Source: a bacterium (GTDB lineage: Bacteria > SZUA-182 > DTGQ01). From it: a stretch of 64,000 bases of DNA. The notes below the pieces were generated by a model that was given only the letters and a program-made list of their open reading frames with translations, was not told the DNA's origin and ran no database searches. Position 1 is the first letter of the stretch, and every line of letters starts with the position of its first letter. This document shows positions 38,220-47,806 of this stretch, in pieces. The position numbers and the translations under genes are program-made. The DNA is taken from contig JBFLZW010000069.1 in assembly GCA_040755755.1 (NCBI GenBank), forward strand, positions 1 to 64,000. Reading direction: 5' to 3'.

Positions 38220-39001
38220 CCTCTCCCCACCAGTTTCCGGAATGCCTGGCCGATATCATCATGAGCCATAAAAGCCTCACCGATCAGGACCGCATCCACG
38301 CCAAGGCTTTCTAGAAAATGAAGCTGGCTGGCCTCGTGGATGCCGCTTTCACTCACGATGACCCGGTCATGAGGGATCAGGGGGGCGAGGCTTGCCGTGA
38401 CAGATAAATCCACCTGGAATGTCTTGAGGTTTCGGTTGTTGATGCCGATGATCGCAGCGCCGATTGCAAGGGCCGTATCCAGCTCGTCCCGGTCATGGAC
38501 CTCCAGCAGCACCTGAAGGCCGATAGAGCGAGCCAGGGAATAAAGGCCGCCAAGCCGCTCCGGTGAGAGCGCAGCCGCTATCAGCAAAACCGCATCCGCC
38601 CCGGCTGCCCTGGCCTCATAGATCTGATACTCATCAATGATAAAGTCTTTGCGCAAAAGGGGAAGAGAGACAATCTCCCGCACCTTTCGCAGATAGTCCA
38701 GATCTCCCTGGAAGAACTTTTGATCCGTCAGGACGGATATGGCCGAAGCTCCCTCCTGTTCATACACCTGAGCGATCTGGATCGGGTCGAAACTTTTGCG
38801 GATAATTCCCCGCGAAGGGGAGGCTTTTTTGATCTCTGCGATGATGGATATCCCATCGGGCTGCTTGAGGGCCTGATAGAAATTTCGGGCCGGTGGCAGG
38901 CTTTTGGTTCTCTCCTCTAATTCCCGGAAAGGGAGTGAGAGTTTCTTCCGGGCTACTTCGATTCTTTTATGGATCAGAATTTCATCGAGTATAGGCGTCA
39001 T
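38216..39001 (-). CDS. trpC: Indole-3-glycerol phosphate synthase
   Basis: Tryptophan pathway, fourth step. 261 residues with the barrel motifs: IAEIKKASPSRG (catalytic Lys), ISVLTDQKFFQG, LLRKDFIIDEYQIYEARAAGADAVLL, LEVHD, GINNRNL and VSESGI. Normally follows trpD directly; here about 2 kb of foreign sequence lies between them. Confidence 0.97.
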   Translation of the reverse strand: MTPILDEILIHKRIEVARKKLSLPFRELEERTKSLPPARNFYQALKQPDGISIIAEIKKASPSRGIIRKSFDPIQIAQVYEQEGASAISVLTDQKFFQGDLDYLRKVREIVSLPLLRKDFIIDEYQIYEARAAGADAVLLIAAALSPERLGGLYSLARSIGLQVLLEVHDRDELDTALAIGAAIIGINNRNLKTFQVDLSVTASLAPLIPHDRVIVSESGIHEASQLHFLESLGVDAVLIGEAFMAHDDIGQAFRKLVGRG

Positions 39002-39028
39002 GGCTTAACTTGATCGTATACGTTGCTT

Positions 39029-39668
39029 TTAATAGGGCAATAATTCCTTTAACTTCTTTACGTATTCTTTATCTCTAATTTCTTCATCATCTATTCCGAT
39101 ACTGAAATAATGCTCGGCGAATCTTTGTGCAACCTTCTCTCTAACAAGGAGAAACAAGTTGTATGGCTTTTGACTTTAAAACTCTTTCCACTTCTTGTGG
39201 GTTACTGCCATCTAATTGCACAACTATATCAAAATCGATTATCATCGGCTCATCAAATTCTTTACCATCGGGAGGCAGAAACATGAATTTAGAAATTTTA
39301 TTCTGAACAAGGCTATCAATGTGTGATTTTTTTAAATTACCAAATGCCCTGGATATTTTATATATTGCCATGAAGACCATTTTTTTTCTTGCTCGTGAAA
39401 GAGCAGTTAATATATCTTTATCAAATAGTTTTCGTAAAATGTTAATAGTGAATAATGGGATAATTGATATATTTTGCTTTCTGGGCAACTTGGGTTCCAC
39501 AAAAACTAAATCACAGTTTTTAGTAATGATCATCCAATAATCGGGATCGCCATCTCTATTTGGCTCTTTTAACCCCACGCCAACAGCCCTGATTATGTCC
39601 CCCTGAAAAAGGGCGTTTTTGTCTATGGCATTAGAATAAAAGGAAGAAATATTTGAAGGTATTAACAT
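39029..39668 (-). pseudogene. Unknown protein, frameshifted near its C-terminus
   Basis: The frame beginning MLIPSNISSFYSN runs 175 codons and stops at 39141. In the next frame the sequence continues as KPYNLFLLVREKVAQRF and on to a stop at 39029, with normal AT-rich codon use. The two parts join at an AAAA run near 39170, where removing one A restores a reading frame of about 212 residues. I do not recognise the family; the pairing with the upstream TIGR04255-like gene suggests a functional two-gene cassette that has begun to decay, or a sequencing error. Clearly AT-rich compared with the flanking trp genes. Confidence 0.6.
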
Positions 39669-39681
39669 AAATCATATTTCA

Positions 39682-40562
39682 TCAAATAATAAAATTCTTT
39701 TTTCTTGAGGCATAAAAACTTTTAACATTACTCATATAAGTCGAAATTATTTCCATTTCCTCTCTTATTTCATCCTCATCAATTAATTTTTCAAGTGGAG
39801 AAGCTTGTAAATCAAGGACAGCCTTTATATCCTGTTCAATTCTATGGGAAAAGCTGGTATCGAGGCTAGTATCACTAGTAGTATCGAGACTAAGCTGTGT
39901 ATGTAAAATCCCGCTGGTGAGGTCTCCATCAATAACCCCGAAATCATCTTCCGATATAGAACATCCTTCCTGTAGTGATATATTATGTAATCTACCATGA
40001 GGTTTTGTAAAAGCCGTGTTAGCACTCATTGTCATTAAGCATACTGCACCGGCAAATATCTTTTTAAACTTTGAGGGTATATTTGAGGGGAATTGGAGTC
40101 ATTCTCTTGATCAAACCCAAATAAATTAATTTTTCTAATCGCCACTCTATTAAAAGAACTTATGCCAGCCTGTTTAAACAAAGGGAAAAAATCGTTCTTA
40201 ACCTCATTGAACATACGATTGAAATTCGAGTATGCAACACCTAAGATCGTCACAGTAAATGAATCATTTGTAAACGCTATTACAATACTATTATCCTTTT
40301 TCCTAAACTCAAATCCCCTTGCTGTATTTTGGGGTTGTTGAAGCAAAGAAGTCTTATTATCTGGTTTAAGTTCAAATTTTACCTTACTATGAAATATGGC
40401 TTTAATATTTGGGTATTTATTTTCAAGAGCTTTTTTCCAAAGCTCTTTATTGTTAGTAACAGAATTATTTTCCGGATACTGAAACTGAAAGATAACTGAT
40501 TTCAAAAAGTTAGTCTTATACTGAAATTCAGGCTCTTTCTTAACTTTTGGAAAATTAAACAT
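39682..40562 (-). pseudogene. TIGR04255-like protein split by a frameshift or stop-start overlap
   Basis: The upstream half (start ATG 40562 with AAGAGG ribosome site, 175 codons) resembles TIGR04255-family N-termini: FLKSVIFQFQYPE, RGFEFRKKDNSIVIAFTNDSFTVT, INRVAIRK-type FNRVAIRKINLFG. It ends at 40035 in TAATG, whose ATG opens a second frame of 117 codons to 39682 that reads like the matching C-terminal half (EIREEMEIISTYMSNVKSFYASRKK). One missing T would fuse them. TAATG is also a normal coupling signal, so two separate products remain possible. Family role unknown; often in accessory DNA. Confidence 0.5.
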
Positions 40563-40591
40563 TATTTTCCTCTTTACTTATCAATATAGCT

Positions 40592-40601
40592 CCTCTAATC
40601 A
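40592..40601. repeat. Left target-site duplication CCTCTAATCA
   Basis: The 10-bp sequence is repeated exactly at 40876-40885, directly touching the other end of the element. Confidence 0.85.
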
Positions 40602-40875
40602 GAATGGCACTTACATAAGAATTAGTAATTCTCCCGCAGAGACGCTGAGACGCAGAGGATATCATTGAAAAGTAAAAGTAAAATAAGTTCCTCCTTGTGC
40701 CTTTTTACTTTTTGCTTGCTTCCAGGCCGTTGACACATCGATATATCCCGACTTTCATCAGGACCTTGCCGGATTGGTTGTTCTCTGCGTCTCTGCGTCT
40801 CTGCGGGAGATCTTTTTTCCCTGTGTGCTTTGTGTCCTCTCTATATTATAAGCTTGGCTTATGTAAGTGCCATTC
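40602..40875. mobile_element. MITE-like non-autonomous element, 274 bp
   Basis: Perfect 18-bp terminal inverted repeats, GAATGGCACTTACATAAG at 40602-40619 and its reverse complement at 40858-40875, are flanked by an exact 10-bp duplication (CCTCTAATCA). Inside are two 28-bp GCGTCTC-rich arms in inverted orientation (40630-40657, 40783-40810; one mismatch). On the minus strand a remnant (LMKVGIYRCVNGL...) ends at a stop at 40705-40707 and matches the gene tail at the left edge of this window. There is no transposase. A 10-bp duplication is seen in IS4-like and some other families; I cannot assign one. It lies between trpD and the TIGR04255-like gene. Confidence 0.9.
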
Positions 40876-40885
40876 CCTCTAATCA
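40876..40885. repeat. Right target-site duplication CCTCTAATCA
   Basis: Exact partner of 40592-40601. The empty site would contain a single copy. Confidence 0.85.
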
Positions 40886-41012
40886 CGCCACTTTCACTCT
40901 GAATTTTACCATAATTGAAACCATAATTAAATCACCAAAGATTTCCATTTTACTTATGTGGTGTTTCGGCCACGGCGCAGGATGAAACCTTGCGCTACTG
41001 ATAACCGATAAC

Positions 41013-42035
41013 TTAACTTTTAACTTCCTGAACACATTTGCGAAGCATCTCCAGCTTGTCCAACGCTGCGCCGCTGTCGATGGACCGGGCAGCCAGGCTG
41101 ATGCCATCGGCCAGATTTTCGGCTTTTCCGTAAACATACAGGGCAGCCCCGGCATTGAGGAGGACGATATCTCTGGCCGGACCCTGCACGCCCTTGAGAA
41201 CATCCATCACGATTCTGGCGTTTTCTTCGGCTGTTCCACCGGCCAGGTCTTCCTTTTTGGCCAGGGGGAGCCCGAAATCCTGCGGATCGATTTCATAGTC
41301 GATAACCGAGCCGTTCTTTAACTCGCAAACCCTTGTCCGGCCAGTGGTGGTAATCTCGTCCAGGCCGTCCAGGCCGTGAACAACCATTGCCTTGGTGCTT
41401 CCCAGGTTCTTCAGGACGTGGGCCAGGGGACTGAGCAAAGCCTGGTCGTAGACTCCCAGCAACTGGCACTCGGCCCCTGCCGGATTGGTCATCGGGCCAA
41501 GGACATTGAACACGGTCCGGATGCCGATCTCTTTTCTGGGGCCGATGGCATACTTCATGGATTTATGCCAGAGCGGAGCAAAGAAAAAGCCTATTCCTGC
41601 CTCCCGGAGGCATTTTTCCACCACCGGGGGCTCGGCCATAATTTCAATTCCGAGGGCTAACAGGCAGTCTGCGCTTCCGCACTTGCTTGAAACCGACCGG
41701 TTTCCGTGCTTGGCCACGACAGCGCCTGCACCGGCAGCCACAAAAGCCGTTGCCGTCGAGATATTGAAGGTATGAGCACCATCCCCGCCCGTTCCGCAGG
41801 TATCCAGGACCGGGGTATCGAGATTCACCCGCTCGGCCTTCTCCCGCATAACCTGAGTGAACCCGGTGATTTCTTCGATGGTTTCTCCTTTCATCCGCAG
41901 GGCGGTAATGAAACTGGCGATCTGAGCATCGGTAGCCGCCCCCTCCATAACTTCTCTCATGACATCCACCGCTTCCTGACGGGACAGGTCCTTGCCTGCT
42001 ATAATCTGAGCGATAGCCTCCTTGATCATGGCCAT
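41013..42035 (-). CDS. trpD: Anthranilate phosphoribosyltransferase
   Basis: Second step from chorismate to tryptophan. 340 residues: DTCGTGGDGAHTFNIST (PRPP loop), KHGNRSVSSKCGSADCL, FFFAPLWHKSMKY, and GLDGLDEI. A separate gene, not fused to trpG. 21 bp after trpG. Confidence 0.97.
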   Translation of the reverse strand: MAMIKEAIAQIIAGKDLSRQEAVDVMREVMEGAATDAQIASFITALRMKGETIEEITGFTQVMREKAERVNLDTPVLDTCGTGGDGAHTFNISTATAFVAAGAGAVVAKHGNRSVSSKCGSADCLLALGIEIMAEPPVVEKCLREAGIGFFFAPLWHKSMKYAIGPRKEIGIRTVFNVLGPMTNPAGAECQLLGVYDQALLSPLAHVLKNLGSTKAMVVHGLDGLDEITTTGRTRVCELKNGSVIDYEIDPQDFGLPLAKKEDLAGGTAEENARIVMDVLKGVQGPARDIVLLNAGAALYVYGKAENLADGISLAARSIDSGAALDKLEMLRKCVQEVKS

Positions 42036-42056
42036 TCTTCCTCCTTAATCTATAAT

Positions 42057-42638
42057 CTATGTTTCAAATTCCAGAAAATTTTTCAGCAGCAGTTTTCCTT
42101 CCTTGGTCAAAATGGACTCCGGATGGAACTGAACTCCTTCAATGGGGTATTCTTTATGCCGGATACCCATGATTTCGCCCTCTTTGGTCCGGGCGGTAAT
42201 CTCAAGACATGCCGGGAGGGTCTCGGCTCTGACGATCAGGGAATGGTAGCGGGTGGCGATGAAAGGGTTGCTCAGGCCGCGGAATAATTTTTGCCCGTCA
42301 TGATAGATCATCGAGGTTTTGCCATGCATCAGCCGATCGGCCCTTACCACTTCACCGCCAAAGCAGTGGCCGATACACTGATGCCCCAGGCAGACGCCGA
42401 GAGTCGGGATGGAGGCACCGAAGGCCATGATGACCTCATTGGAGATTCCGGCTTCCAGCGGGGTGCAGGGGCCGGGTGAGATAACGATCCTGTCCGGAGA
42501 AAGCTTTGGAATCTGCTCCGCCGTAAGGTCATCATTGCGGTAGACGAGAACCTCTGCCCCTAATTCTCCAAGATACTGGACGATATTATAGGTAAAAGAA
42601 TCGTAATTATCGATCATGAGAACCTTCGGACTAATCAC
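42057..42638 (-). CDS. trpG: Anthranilate synthase component II (glutamine amidotransferase)
   Basis: Supplies ammonia to TrpE. 193 residues: [32 protein letters not shown], nucleophile in [11 protein letters not shown], and [11 protein letters not shown] with His and Glu. May also serve folate synthesis, as in other bacteria with one copy. Overlaps trpE by 8 bp. Confidence 0.96.
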   Translation of the reverse strand: MISPKVLMIDNYDSFTYNIVQYLGELGAEVLVYRNDDLTAEQIPKLSPDRIVISPGPCTPLEAGISNEVIMAFGASIPTLGVCLGHQCIGHCFGGEVVRADRLMHGKTSMIYHDGQKLFRGLSNPFIATRYHSLIVRAETLPACLEITARTKEGEIMGIRHKEYPIEGVQFHPESILTKEGKLLLKNFLEFET

Positions 42639-44142
42639 TTTCCACCTTTCTGATGGCCTCGATCAGGGCCATTGCTTTGTTTAATGTTTCCTGGTACTCA
42701 AGCCGGGGATCGGAATCGGCTACGATCCCCGCACCAGCCTGGATATAGGCGGTCTTTCCTTTGATGACAATCGTTCGAATGGTAATGCAGGTGTCCATAT
42801 TTCCGGAAAACCCGAAATAGCCGACGGCCCCGGCATACGGGCCGCGCCTGACCGGCTCCAGTTCCTCGATAATCTGCATGGCCCGAACCTTGGGAGCCCC
42901 GGACACCGTCCCGGCAGGAAAGCAGGCCGAAAGCGCATCAAAGCAATCCTTGTCATCCTGGAGTATGCCCTTGACATTCGAGACAATGTGCATCACGTGG
43001 GAATATTTTTCAATGACCATCAGTTCGGTCACCTGTACCGTGCCGGGCCTGCAAACCCTGCCGACATCGTTTCTTCCCAGATCGACCAGCATGATATGCT
43101 CGGCCCGCTCCTTGGGATCCGCCAGAAGGTCTTCGGCCAGAAACCTGTCCTCTTCCTCGGTGGCTCCGCGCTTTCGCGTACCGGCGATGGGCCGCTCCTC
43201 GATCACCCCGTCCACCACCCGGACCAGAAGCTCAGGCGACGCCCCGACGATACTGGTATCGTCGTAGTGCAGATAATACATATAGGGGGAAGGGTTAACC
43301 AGCCGAAGCGCCCGGTAAAGGTCAAAAGGATTGCTGGAAATCTCGGTCGAAAGCCGCTGAGACAGGACGACCTGAATAGCGTCGCCCGCGGCAATGTATT
43401 CCTTGGCCTTCATAACGCACTCTTCAAAACCTGCCGGGGTAAAATTCGAGCTGATTTTCGATTGGCTCTGGATGAAATCAGCCGCAGGGCTGGATGCCCG
43501 GCGGCGAAGCATGATATCGCCATCCAGAATCTGAGAAGAGGCCACCGGCATCTTCATCCGTTCATAGAGATGATCGATCCTTTCGACAGCCTGATCATAG
43601 GCCCGGTCTGCCGAATCTTCAATAAAGGCATTGGATACAATTTTAATGGTATGCGCCAGATGATCGAAAATGAGAAGGGTATCGACCAGAAAGAATGCCA
43701 TCTCCGGCAGGTTGAGATCATCCGGATTCTCATCGGGTATAGGCTCCAGAGAGCGGACATAATCATAACTGATATATCCTACTGCACCTCCGGAGAATCG
43801 CGGCAGTCCAGGCACCGGAACCGGGTGAAACCTGCTCATCAGTTCTTTTAAGACCGCAAGGGGGTTAGGGGTGGAAATCACCGTGCCTGGCCGGGATCTC
43901 TCCTGGATTTTCACCTCTCCCTTATGGCCGAGAATAACGGTGACCGGATCGGATCCGAGGAAAGAATAGCGGGCGATCTTTTCGCCACCCTCGACACTTT
44001 CCAGCAGAAAGGATTTCCCGCTGTCGATTTTCCTGAAGGCCGACACCGGAGTATCCAGATCAGCACAGATTTCACGGTAGACAGGGATGAGATTACCCCG
44101 CAAGGCCATTTTTTGAAACTCTCCTTTATCCGGGTAATACAT
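42631..44142 (-). CDS. trpE: Anthranilate synthase component I
   Basis: Converts chorismate to anthranilate. 503 residues. The start at 44142 (MYYPDKGEF) fits family N-termini; an ATG at 44109 with a GGAG is an alternative. An N-terminal regulatory part carries LLES (tryptophan-feedback motif near residue 47). The chorismate-binding core has [43 protein letters not shown] and GAVGYF. First structural gene of the operon, preceded by the leader peptide and attenuator. Confidence 0.97.
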   Translation of the reverse strand: MYYPDKGEFQKMALRGNLIPVYREICADLDTPVSAFRKIDSGKSFLLESVEGGEKIARYSFLGSDPVTVILGHKGEVKIQERSRPGTVISTPNPLAVLKELMSRFHPVPVPGLPRFSGGAVGYISYDYVRSLEPIPDENPDDLNLPEMAFFLVDTLLIFDHLAHTIKIVSNAFIEDSADRAYDQAVERIDHLYERMKMPVASSQILDGDIMLRRRASSPAADFIQSQSKISSNFTPAGFEECVMKAKEYIAAGDAIQVVLSQRLSTEISSNPFDLYRALRLVNPSPYMYYLHYDDTSIVGASPELLVRVVDGVIEERPIAGTRKRGATEEEDRFLAEDLLADPKERAEHIMLVDLGRNDVGRVCRPGTVQVTELMVIEKYSHVMHIVSNVKGILQDDKDCFDALSACFPAGTVSGAPKVRAMQIIEELEPVRRGPYAGAVGYFGFSGNMDTCITIRTIVIKGKTAYIQAGAGIVADSDPRLEYQETLNKAMALIEAIRKVESD

Positions 44143-44202
44143 ATATTCTCGCTTATCTCCAAATTGGTGTTAGATTAATGATGGCAAATAGTCGAAAAAC
44201 CC

Positions 44203-44252
44203 TAAAAACAAAAAAGCCATAGAATCCTTGATCTTATGAGGACCCTATGGCT
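44203..44252 (-). terminator. trp operon attenuator (intrinsic terminator)
   Basis: On the transcribed strand, a 13-bp stem (AGCCATAGGGTCC with GGATTCTATGGCT, two G-U pairs) with a 12-base loop is followed by TTTTTTGTTTTT. It lies between the leader peptide and trpE. A competing upstream stem is formed by TCAGGCAG and CTGCCTGA around the Trp codons, the expected 1:2 pause hairpin; TGGCT near its end can pair with AGCCA of the terminator arm as an antiterminator. Confidence 0.85.
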
Positions 44253-44271
44253 ATGCGTGCCTTTCATTGAA

Positions 44272-44352
44272 TCAGGCAGCCAGAGGGGGCCTCTCCCGCC
44301 AGGAACGCCATCCCGCCTGCCTGATAAGATATTTATATCCCGTAAAATTCAT
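44272..44352 (-). CDS. trpL: trp leader peptide
   Basis: A 26-codon frame with AAGGGA ribosome site, starting MNFTGYKYL, containing two Trp codons in GWRSWRE, and ending in TGA. It sits between a consensus promoter and the attenuator hairpin, exactly as in ribosome-mediated attenuation of enteric trp operons. When charged tRNA-Trp is scarce, ribosomes stall at these codons and the terminator cannot form. Confidence 0.85.
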   Translation of the reverse strand: MNFTGYKYLIRQAGWRSWRERPPLAA

Positions 44353-44395
44353 TTTTGTTCCCTTTTTGATTATAACAAAGAGTTTTTCTCAATAA

Positions 44396-44424
44396 ATAGT
44401 AGCCAAATCCCTCTGTTCTGTCAA
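44396..44424 (-). promoter_or_regulatory. trp operon promoter
   Basis: Perfect -35 TTGACA (44419-44424), 17-bp spacer, -10 TACTAT (44396-44401), about 44 bp upstream of the leader ATG. A second -10-like TATAAT lies closer to the leader. I see no clear TrpR-type operator. Confidence 0.65.
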
Positions 44425-44996
44425 GGGATAATTCGGCACGTCATAAGAAAAATGGGCTGCATTTTCTCTGGATATACATCTCGCGACCCTGATATCCTGC
44501 TCGGGGTGCAAGTATTTACACGCTATGAATTTTTTTTCATAGTCCACAACCTCTTGAATTGATAACATAAAAACCATAGTTATCGCCTGGTGAAACATTT
44601 TTCATAAACTTTGGTATCGTATTTTTTTCCGGCAGCGGAAATTTTTATTCACCTTTATCCGCAAGATGCCATAATGCAAGCCTCTTAACTCCGTCTTTTA
44701 AAGATATGGCAGAGTCATGGTCTCATCATTATAAGGTCTATCGGCAGGCATACATATTGCATATGTCTTTGTTCAGTTTTCCTATAATTTTATACCCTAG
44801 ATAATAATGAATGATTATTTCATTCTTATTTTTTACATCAGGAACGGGCAAGCTCTTGAAATGCCTGGCAGCTTTGAGGAGGAGGTGAATTCGTCGAGTC
44901 GCTAATCCGCAAATAGACATAATTATCATGAATTATCAATGAGCATAGCAGCGCGTGATATATCCTTGGAAGGATATTCATCGAGGAGGGAACTTA
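44425..44996. other. 572-bp AT-rich gap
   Basis: Between the divergent trp promoter and the tyrosine-rich secreted gene. Short frames exist but have no ribosome site or composition that supports them. No RNA motif recognised. Confidence 0.45.
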
Positions 44997-46340
44997 ATGA
45001 AAAAAATATGGTTTTTGAAGGCGTTGGGAATAGGCCTGTTTCTTTTGACTATGTTTTTCTTTACGGGCAGTCAGCTCCTGGCGGCCACCACTGACACCTA
45101 TATAGAATTCGACGACATCGATGAGGCATCTCGATACATCCAATGGGAGATCGAAGCGGCAAAGACGTATGATGTGGTGGTCTACATGGTTGATGATGCA
45201 GGTGACGATTTTACGATAACTTTCAAAGCGGTGGATAACACCACTACCGTGTATTCAATCCCGTCATCTGACTCATATGTCGTTAACATCGGGACAGGTT
45301 TCTTCAATGCTACGGCTGCGACCCGAGAGACTTATGAGGCAGACCTGAGTGATCTCACGTCGAGAAACTTTGCCATCCTGATGGGAACACATTTCTACAC
45401 TCCCGGAGATCCACAGGCCAAGGTTGAAAAAATCCGCATTTACGGTGATGACTTCATACTCTATTCAATTGCCCTGGCCAATAATTCCAACTTTACCAGC
45501 CCGGACTGGATAGTCGATGATTCTGATTTTGCCACTATTAATACTATCCAGAAGTTTAAAGATGCTAATGGCGATTTATCCGATACCACGAATATCAACT
45601 TCCAACCCTCCTATATGTACGTGACCAAGAAGACAGCCACCAGTCAGACGGCGACCGATCCATATGCAGCATATTATGCATACTATGGCTATCCGCCAAC
45701 TACGGCCGGCGGTGGTACGAGTGCATATCCCTATGGGGCTTATCCCTATGCGACTAACCCCTATTCGGCCGATCCCCGGTACGCACAGGCTTATGGTGCC
45801 TACTATGGGCAGTATCCTTATGGTTATGGCCAATATCCTTCTGCGTACGGGTATCCCTCTGGTTACGGCCAGTATCCCACGTCCGGTTACGGCCAGTATC
45901 CGACCCCATATGGCCAGTATCCGACCCCATATGGCCAGTATCCCACGTCCGGCTACGGGCAGTATCCGACAAGCGGCTACGGGCAGTATCCGACAAGCGG
46001 CTACGGGCAATATCCCGCGACTGGCTACGGACAGCAATATGCCGCTGGCTACGGGCAGCAGCTCTATCCCGGCTACGGGCAGCAGCCTGGCTATGGGATG
46101 TATGGGCTGATGAATCCTGGCTTGGGACTTGGACTTCAGACTGCCGGATTGACCATGCCTGCTCTGTATCCGCCCCTGGGTCTGTCTATTCCCCCGGTGG
46201 GCCTGAATGCAGGATTGGGTTTTGATCCCTTCGGATTTGGTCTTGGGCTGACCGGCCTTGGAGCTTTTGATCCCCTGAGCATAGCCGCTCTGGCGAACGG
46301 AGTCGGCGGCCTTGGGATGTTTGGATTGGGCCTGTTCTAA
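44997..46340 (+). CDS. Secreted protein with YGQYP repeats and Gly/Leu-rich tail
   Basis: 447 residues; ATG 44997 follows GAGGAGGG. Residues 1-29 are a signal peptide. Residues about 30-205 form a beta-rich domain ([34 protein letters not shown]-like [17 protein letters not shown]). Residues about 225-375 are low-complexity and aromatic: at least ten units built on GYGQYP(TSG), rich in Tyr, Gly, Gln and Pro. The last 80 residues are rich in Gly, Leu and Pro and end GMFGLGLF. Similar Tyr/Gly/Gln repeats act as adhesive or phase-separating segments in other proteins; that role here is inferred. It has its own strong terminator. Confidence 0.8.
   Translation: MKKIWFLKALGIGLFLLTMFFFTGSQLLAATTDTYIEFDDIDEASRYIQWEIEAAKTYDVVVYMVDDAGDDFTITFKAVDNTTTVYSIPSSDSYVVNIGTGFFNATAATRETYEADLSDLTSRNFAILMGTHFYTPGDPQAKVEKIRIYGDDFILYSIALANNSNFTSPDWIVDDSDFATINTIQKFKDANGDLSDTTNINFQPSYMYVTKKTATSQTATDPYAAYYAYYGYPPTTAGGGTSAYPYGAYPYATNPYSADPRYAQAYGAYYGQYPYGYGQYPSAYGYPSGYGQYPTSGYGQYPTPYGQYPTPYGQYPTSGYGQYPTSGYGQYPTSGYGQYPATGYGQQYAAGYGQQLYPGYGQQPGYGMYGLMNPGLGLGLQTAGLTMPALYPPLGLSIPPVGLNAGLGFDPFGFGLGLTGLGAFDPLSIAALANGVGGLGMFGLGLF
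45850..46090 (+). repeat. Tandem GGCTACGGGCAGTATCC repeat units in the secreted gene
   Basis: About ten units, mostly of 24 or 18 bp, of the form TACGGCCAGTATCCGAC, encode YGQYPTSG or YGQYPTP. Neighbouring units are almost identical in DNA, showing recent duplication. Confidence 0.8.
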
Positions 46341-46369
46341 TCCTTATTTTTGACTGTTACCCTTTATGG

Positions 46370-46415
46370 TACGGGGGATAAGGATGACTGATATCAGTCA
46401 TCCTTATCCCCCGTA
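46370..46415. terminator. Perfect 46-bp palindrome, bidirectional terminator
   Basis: A perfect self-complementary sequence centred on GATATC, with arms beginning TACGGGGGATAAGGATGACT, lies between two convergent genes and is followed by TTTATTTTG on the plus strand. Confidence 0.85.
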
Positions 46416-46416
46416 T

Positions 46417-47400
46417 TTATTTTGTCCCCTTAAATAATTCCTTCTGAATCCGGAATATACTCTGGTAAACTACATCTCCGACAACCTGCAGGCTGTCCGC
46501 ACTGAGCTTGTCCAGGGTATCCTGAGCCGTATGCCAATAGACGCCCGGCGGTTCGCTTCCGCCATACTGAAAGTCGATGATATCCACAGCGGGGATTCCT
46601 GCCTGAAGATACGGCCAATGGTCATCCATGACCATCTGGCTGCATTCCCGGAAGTACTTTTGGTAATTCATCTCCGAAGCAACAGACCATATCTGGTCCT
46701 GGAGCCATGTGGTTGAATATTTCTCCCGGCAGATGGTAAGGTCTTTATCGCCAATCATGTCCAGAAGAATCACCGACCGGATCCGGGGAAGCATCCTCTT
46801 CGCCAGAAGCTGGCTGGCAAGATAGCGGCTGCCATAGAGGCTGTCATCAGGAGACCATTGAATGAATGCCTCTTCACCATCAAAAAAGACAAACCAGAGC
46901 GTACAGTCAAGGTCTTTGCGGACCTTTCCCAGGGCTGTAGCCAATTCCAGCAGCAGGCCTGTTCCGGAGCAGCCGTCATTTGCTCCTACAAAATCAAACT
47001 CGGTAAAGAGCTTGGTTTCATAATGCGTGGCCAGCAGAATGATATCCTCCCGCTTTCCTGCCAGCGCTCCGATAATATTTTTCATCGGTATGCCGCCGAT
47101 CGGGGTGGAAGCGGTAAAACTCTGTTCGCTGATCGAACATCCCGCCTCTGTCAGGGTACTCTTGATGTATCGCTGAACTTCTTCCAATGCCTTTGAACCC
47201 GAAGGATGGGGGCCAAAACCTGCGACTTTCTCAACGTGCTGCCAGGCTCTCCGGCCATCGACCGGGCTTTGGCGGGATGTTTTTTGACATCCGCTGAAGC
47301 ATATGATCATTATCCAGGAAGATATGAGAGAGAAAAAAATTGCCACGGTCATCACTCTGTGTTGTTTACCGGCAGGATTCATCCGGAAATTGCCGATCAT
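46417..47400 (-). CDS. M28 family peptidase / glutaminyl-peptide cyclotransferase-like lipoprotein
   Basis: 327 residues from ATG 47400, which follows GGAGGAAC. A hydrophobic N-terminus leads to a lipobox-like ICFSGCQ. The zinc-peptidase fold is clear: LLATHYETK (first ligand His), GANDGCSGTGLLLELA (bridging Asp), FFDGEEAF (catalytic and metal Glu), DMIGDKD (Asp) and HTAQDTLDKL (His). The FFDGEEAF...DSLYGSRYLA block is typical of glutaminyl cyclases, which form pyroglutamate at protein N-termini; aminopeptidase action is the alternative. Faces the periplasm. Confidence 0.88.
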   Translation of the reverse strand: MIGNFRMNPAGKQHRVMTVAIFFSLISSWIMIICFSGCQKTSRQSPVDGRRAWQHVEKVAGFGPHPSGSKALEEVQRYIKSTLTEAGCSISEQSFTASTPIGGIPMKNIIGALAGKREDIILLATHYETKLFTEFDFVGANDGCSGTGLLLELATALGKVRKDLDCTLWFVFFDGEEAFIQWSPDDSLYGSRYLASQLLAKRMLPRIRSVILLDMIGDKDLTICREKYSTTWLQDQIWSVASEMNYQKYFRECSQMVMDDHWPYLQAGIPAVDIIDFQYGGSEPPGVYWHTAQDTLDKLSADSLQVVGDVVYQSIFRIQKELFKGTK

Positions 47401-47675
47401 CGGTAGTTCCTCCATCAGGTTGAATGCGGTTATAGTATGGTAATCAGAAAAAAGGTGAAAAACATGATTTAATCGTTATACCATAAATTTTGCCATTAGG
47501 ATATCCGGAACGACGTATTATCGGCAAGTTATTCCGATAAGACCCCCGATTCCGCACCAGTCGAATAAGATTGAGCATTTATGGATAACAATCTTGATAG
47601 AGGGGAATCGCCAAAGATAGGGTCACTGCTGAGGATGATGATTGGCCGAGTATTAAAGAAGGAAGACGGTAATTT

Positions 47676-47691
47676 AGTGGCCAGTGGTCAG
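47676..47691. repeat. TAGTGGCCAGTGGTCAG dispersed microrepeat, copy 3
   Basis: A short copy of the family at 4842-4859, in the 406-bp gap between the M28 and VWA genes. The rest of that gap holds the VWA promoter and no gene that I can see. Confidence 0.55.
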
Positions 47692-47732
47692 CCCCTCCCC
47701 CCGGTTCTTCTTTTCTTCAGGTATTTCCACTC

Positions 47733-47762
47733 TTGACAATGCGGAGTTAAATTGACTATATT
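47733..47762 (+). promoter_or_regulatory. Sigma-70-type promoter of the VWA gene
   Basis: -35 TTGACA (47733-47738), 18-bp spacer, -10 TATATT (47757-47762), 44 bp before the ATG. Confidence 0.55.
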
Positions 47763-47806
47763 TTATATAAAGTTTAATTTTTTTAATTTTTTCAGGAGGG
47801 GGAACC

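Noticed and set aside
40630-40810. GCGTCTC repeats considered as a CRISPR or rRNA fragment
   Set aside because: Only two inverted arms inside a MITE plus one copy at the window start; no spacers, no cas genes.
44389-44598. A 69-codon minus-strand frame over the trp promoter
   Set aside because: It covers the promoter -35 and -10 elements and has no ribosome site or family similarity.
44953-44996. In-frame upstream start for the YGQYP protein
   Set aside because: The ATG at 44997 has a strong ribosome site and begins a clean signal peptide.
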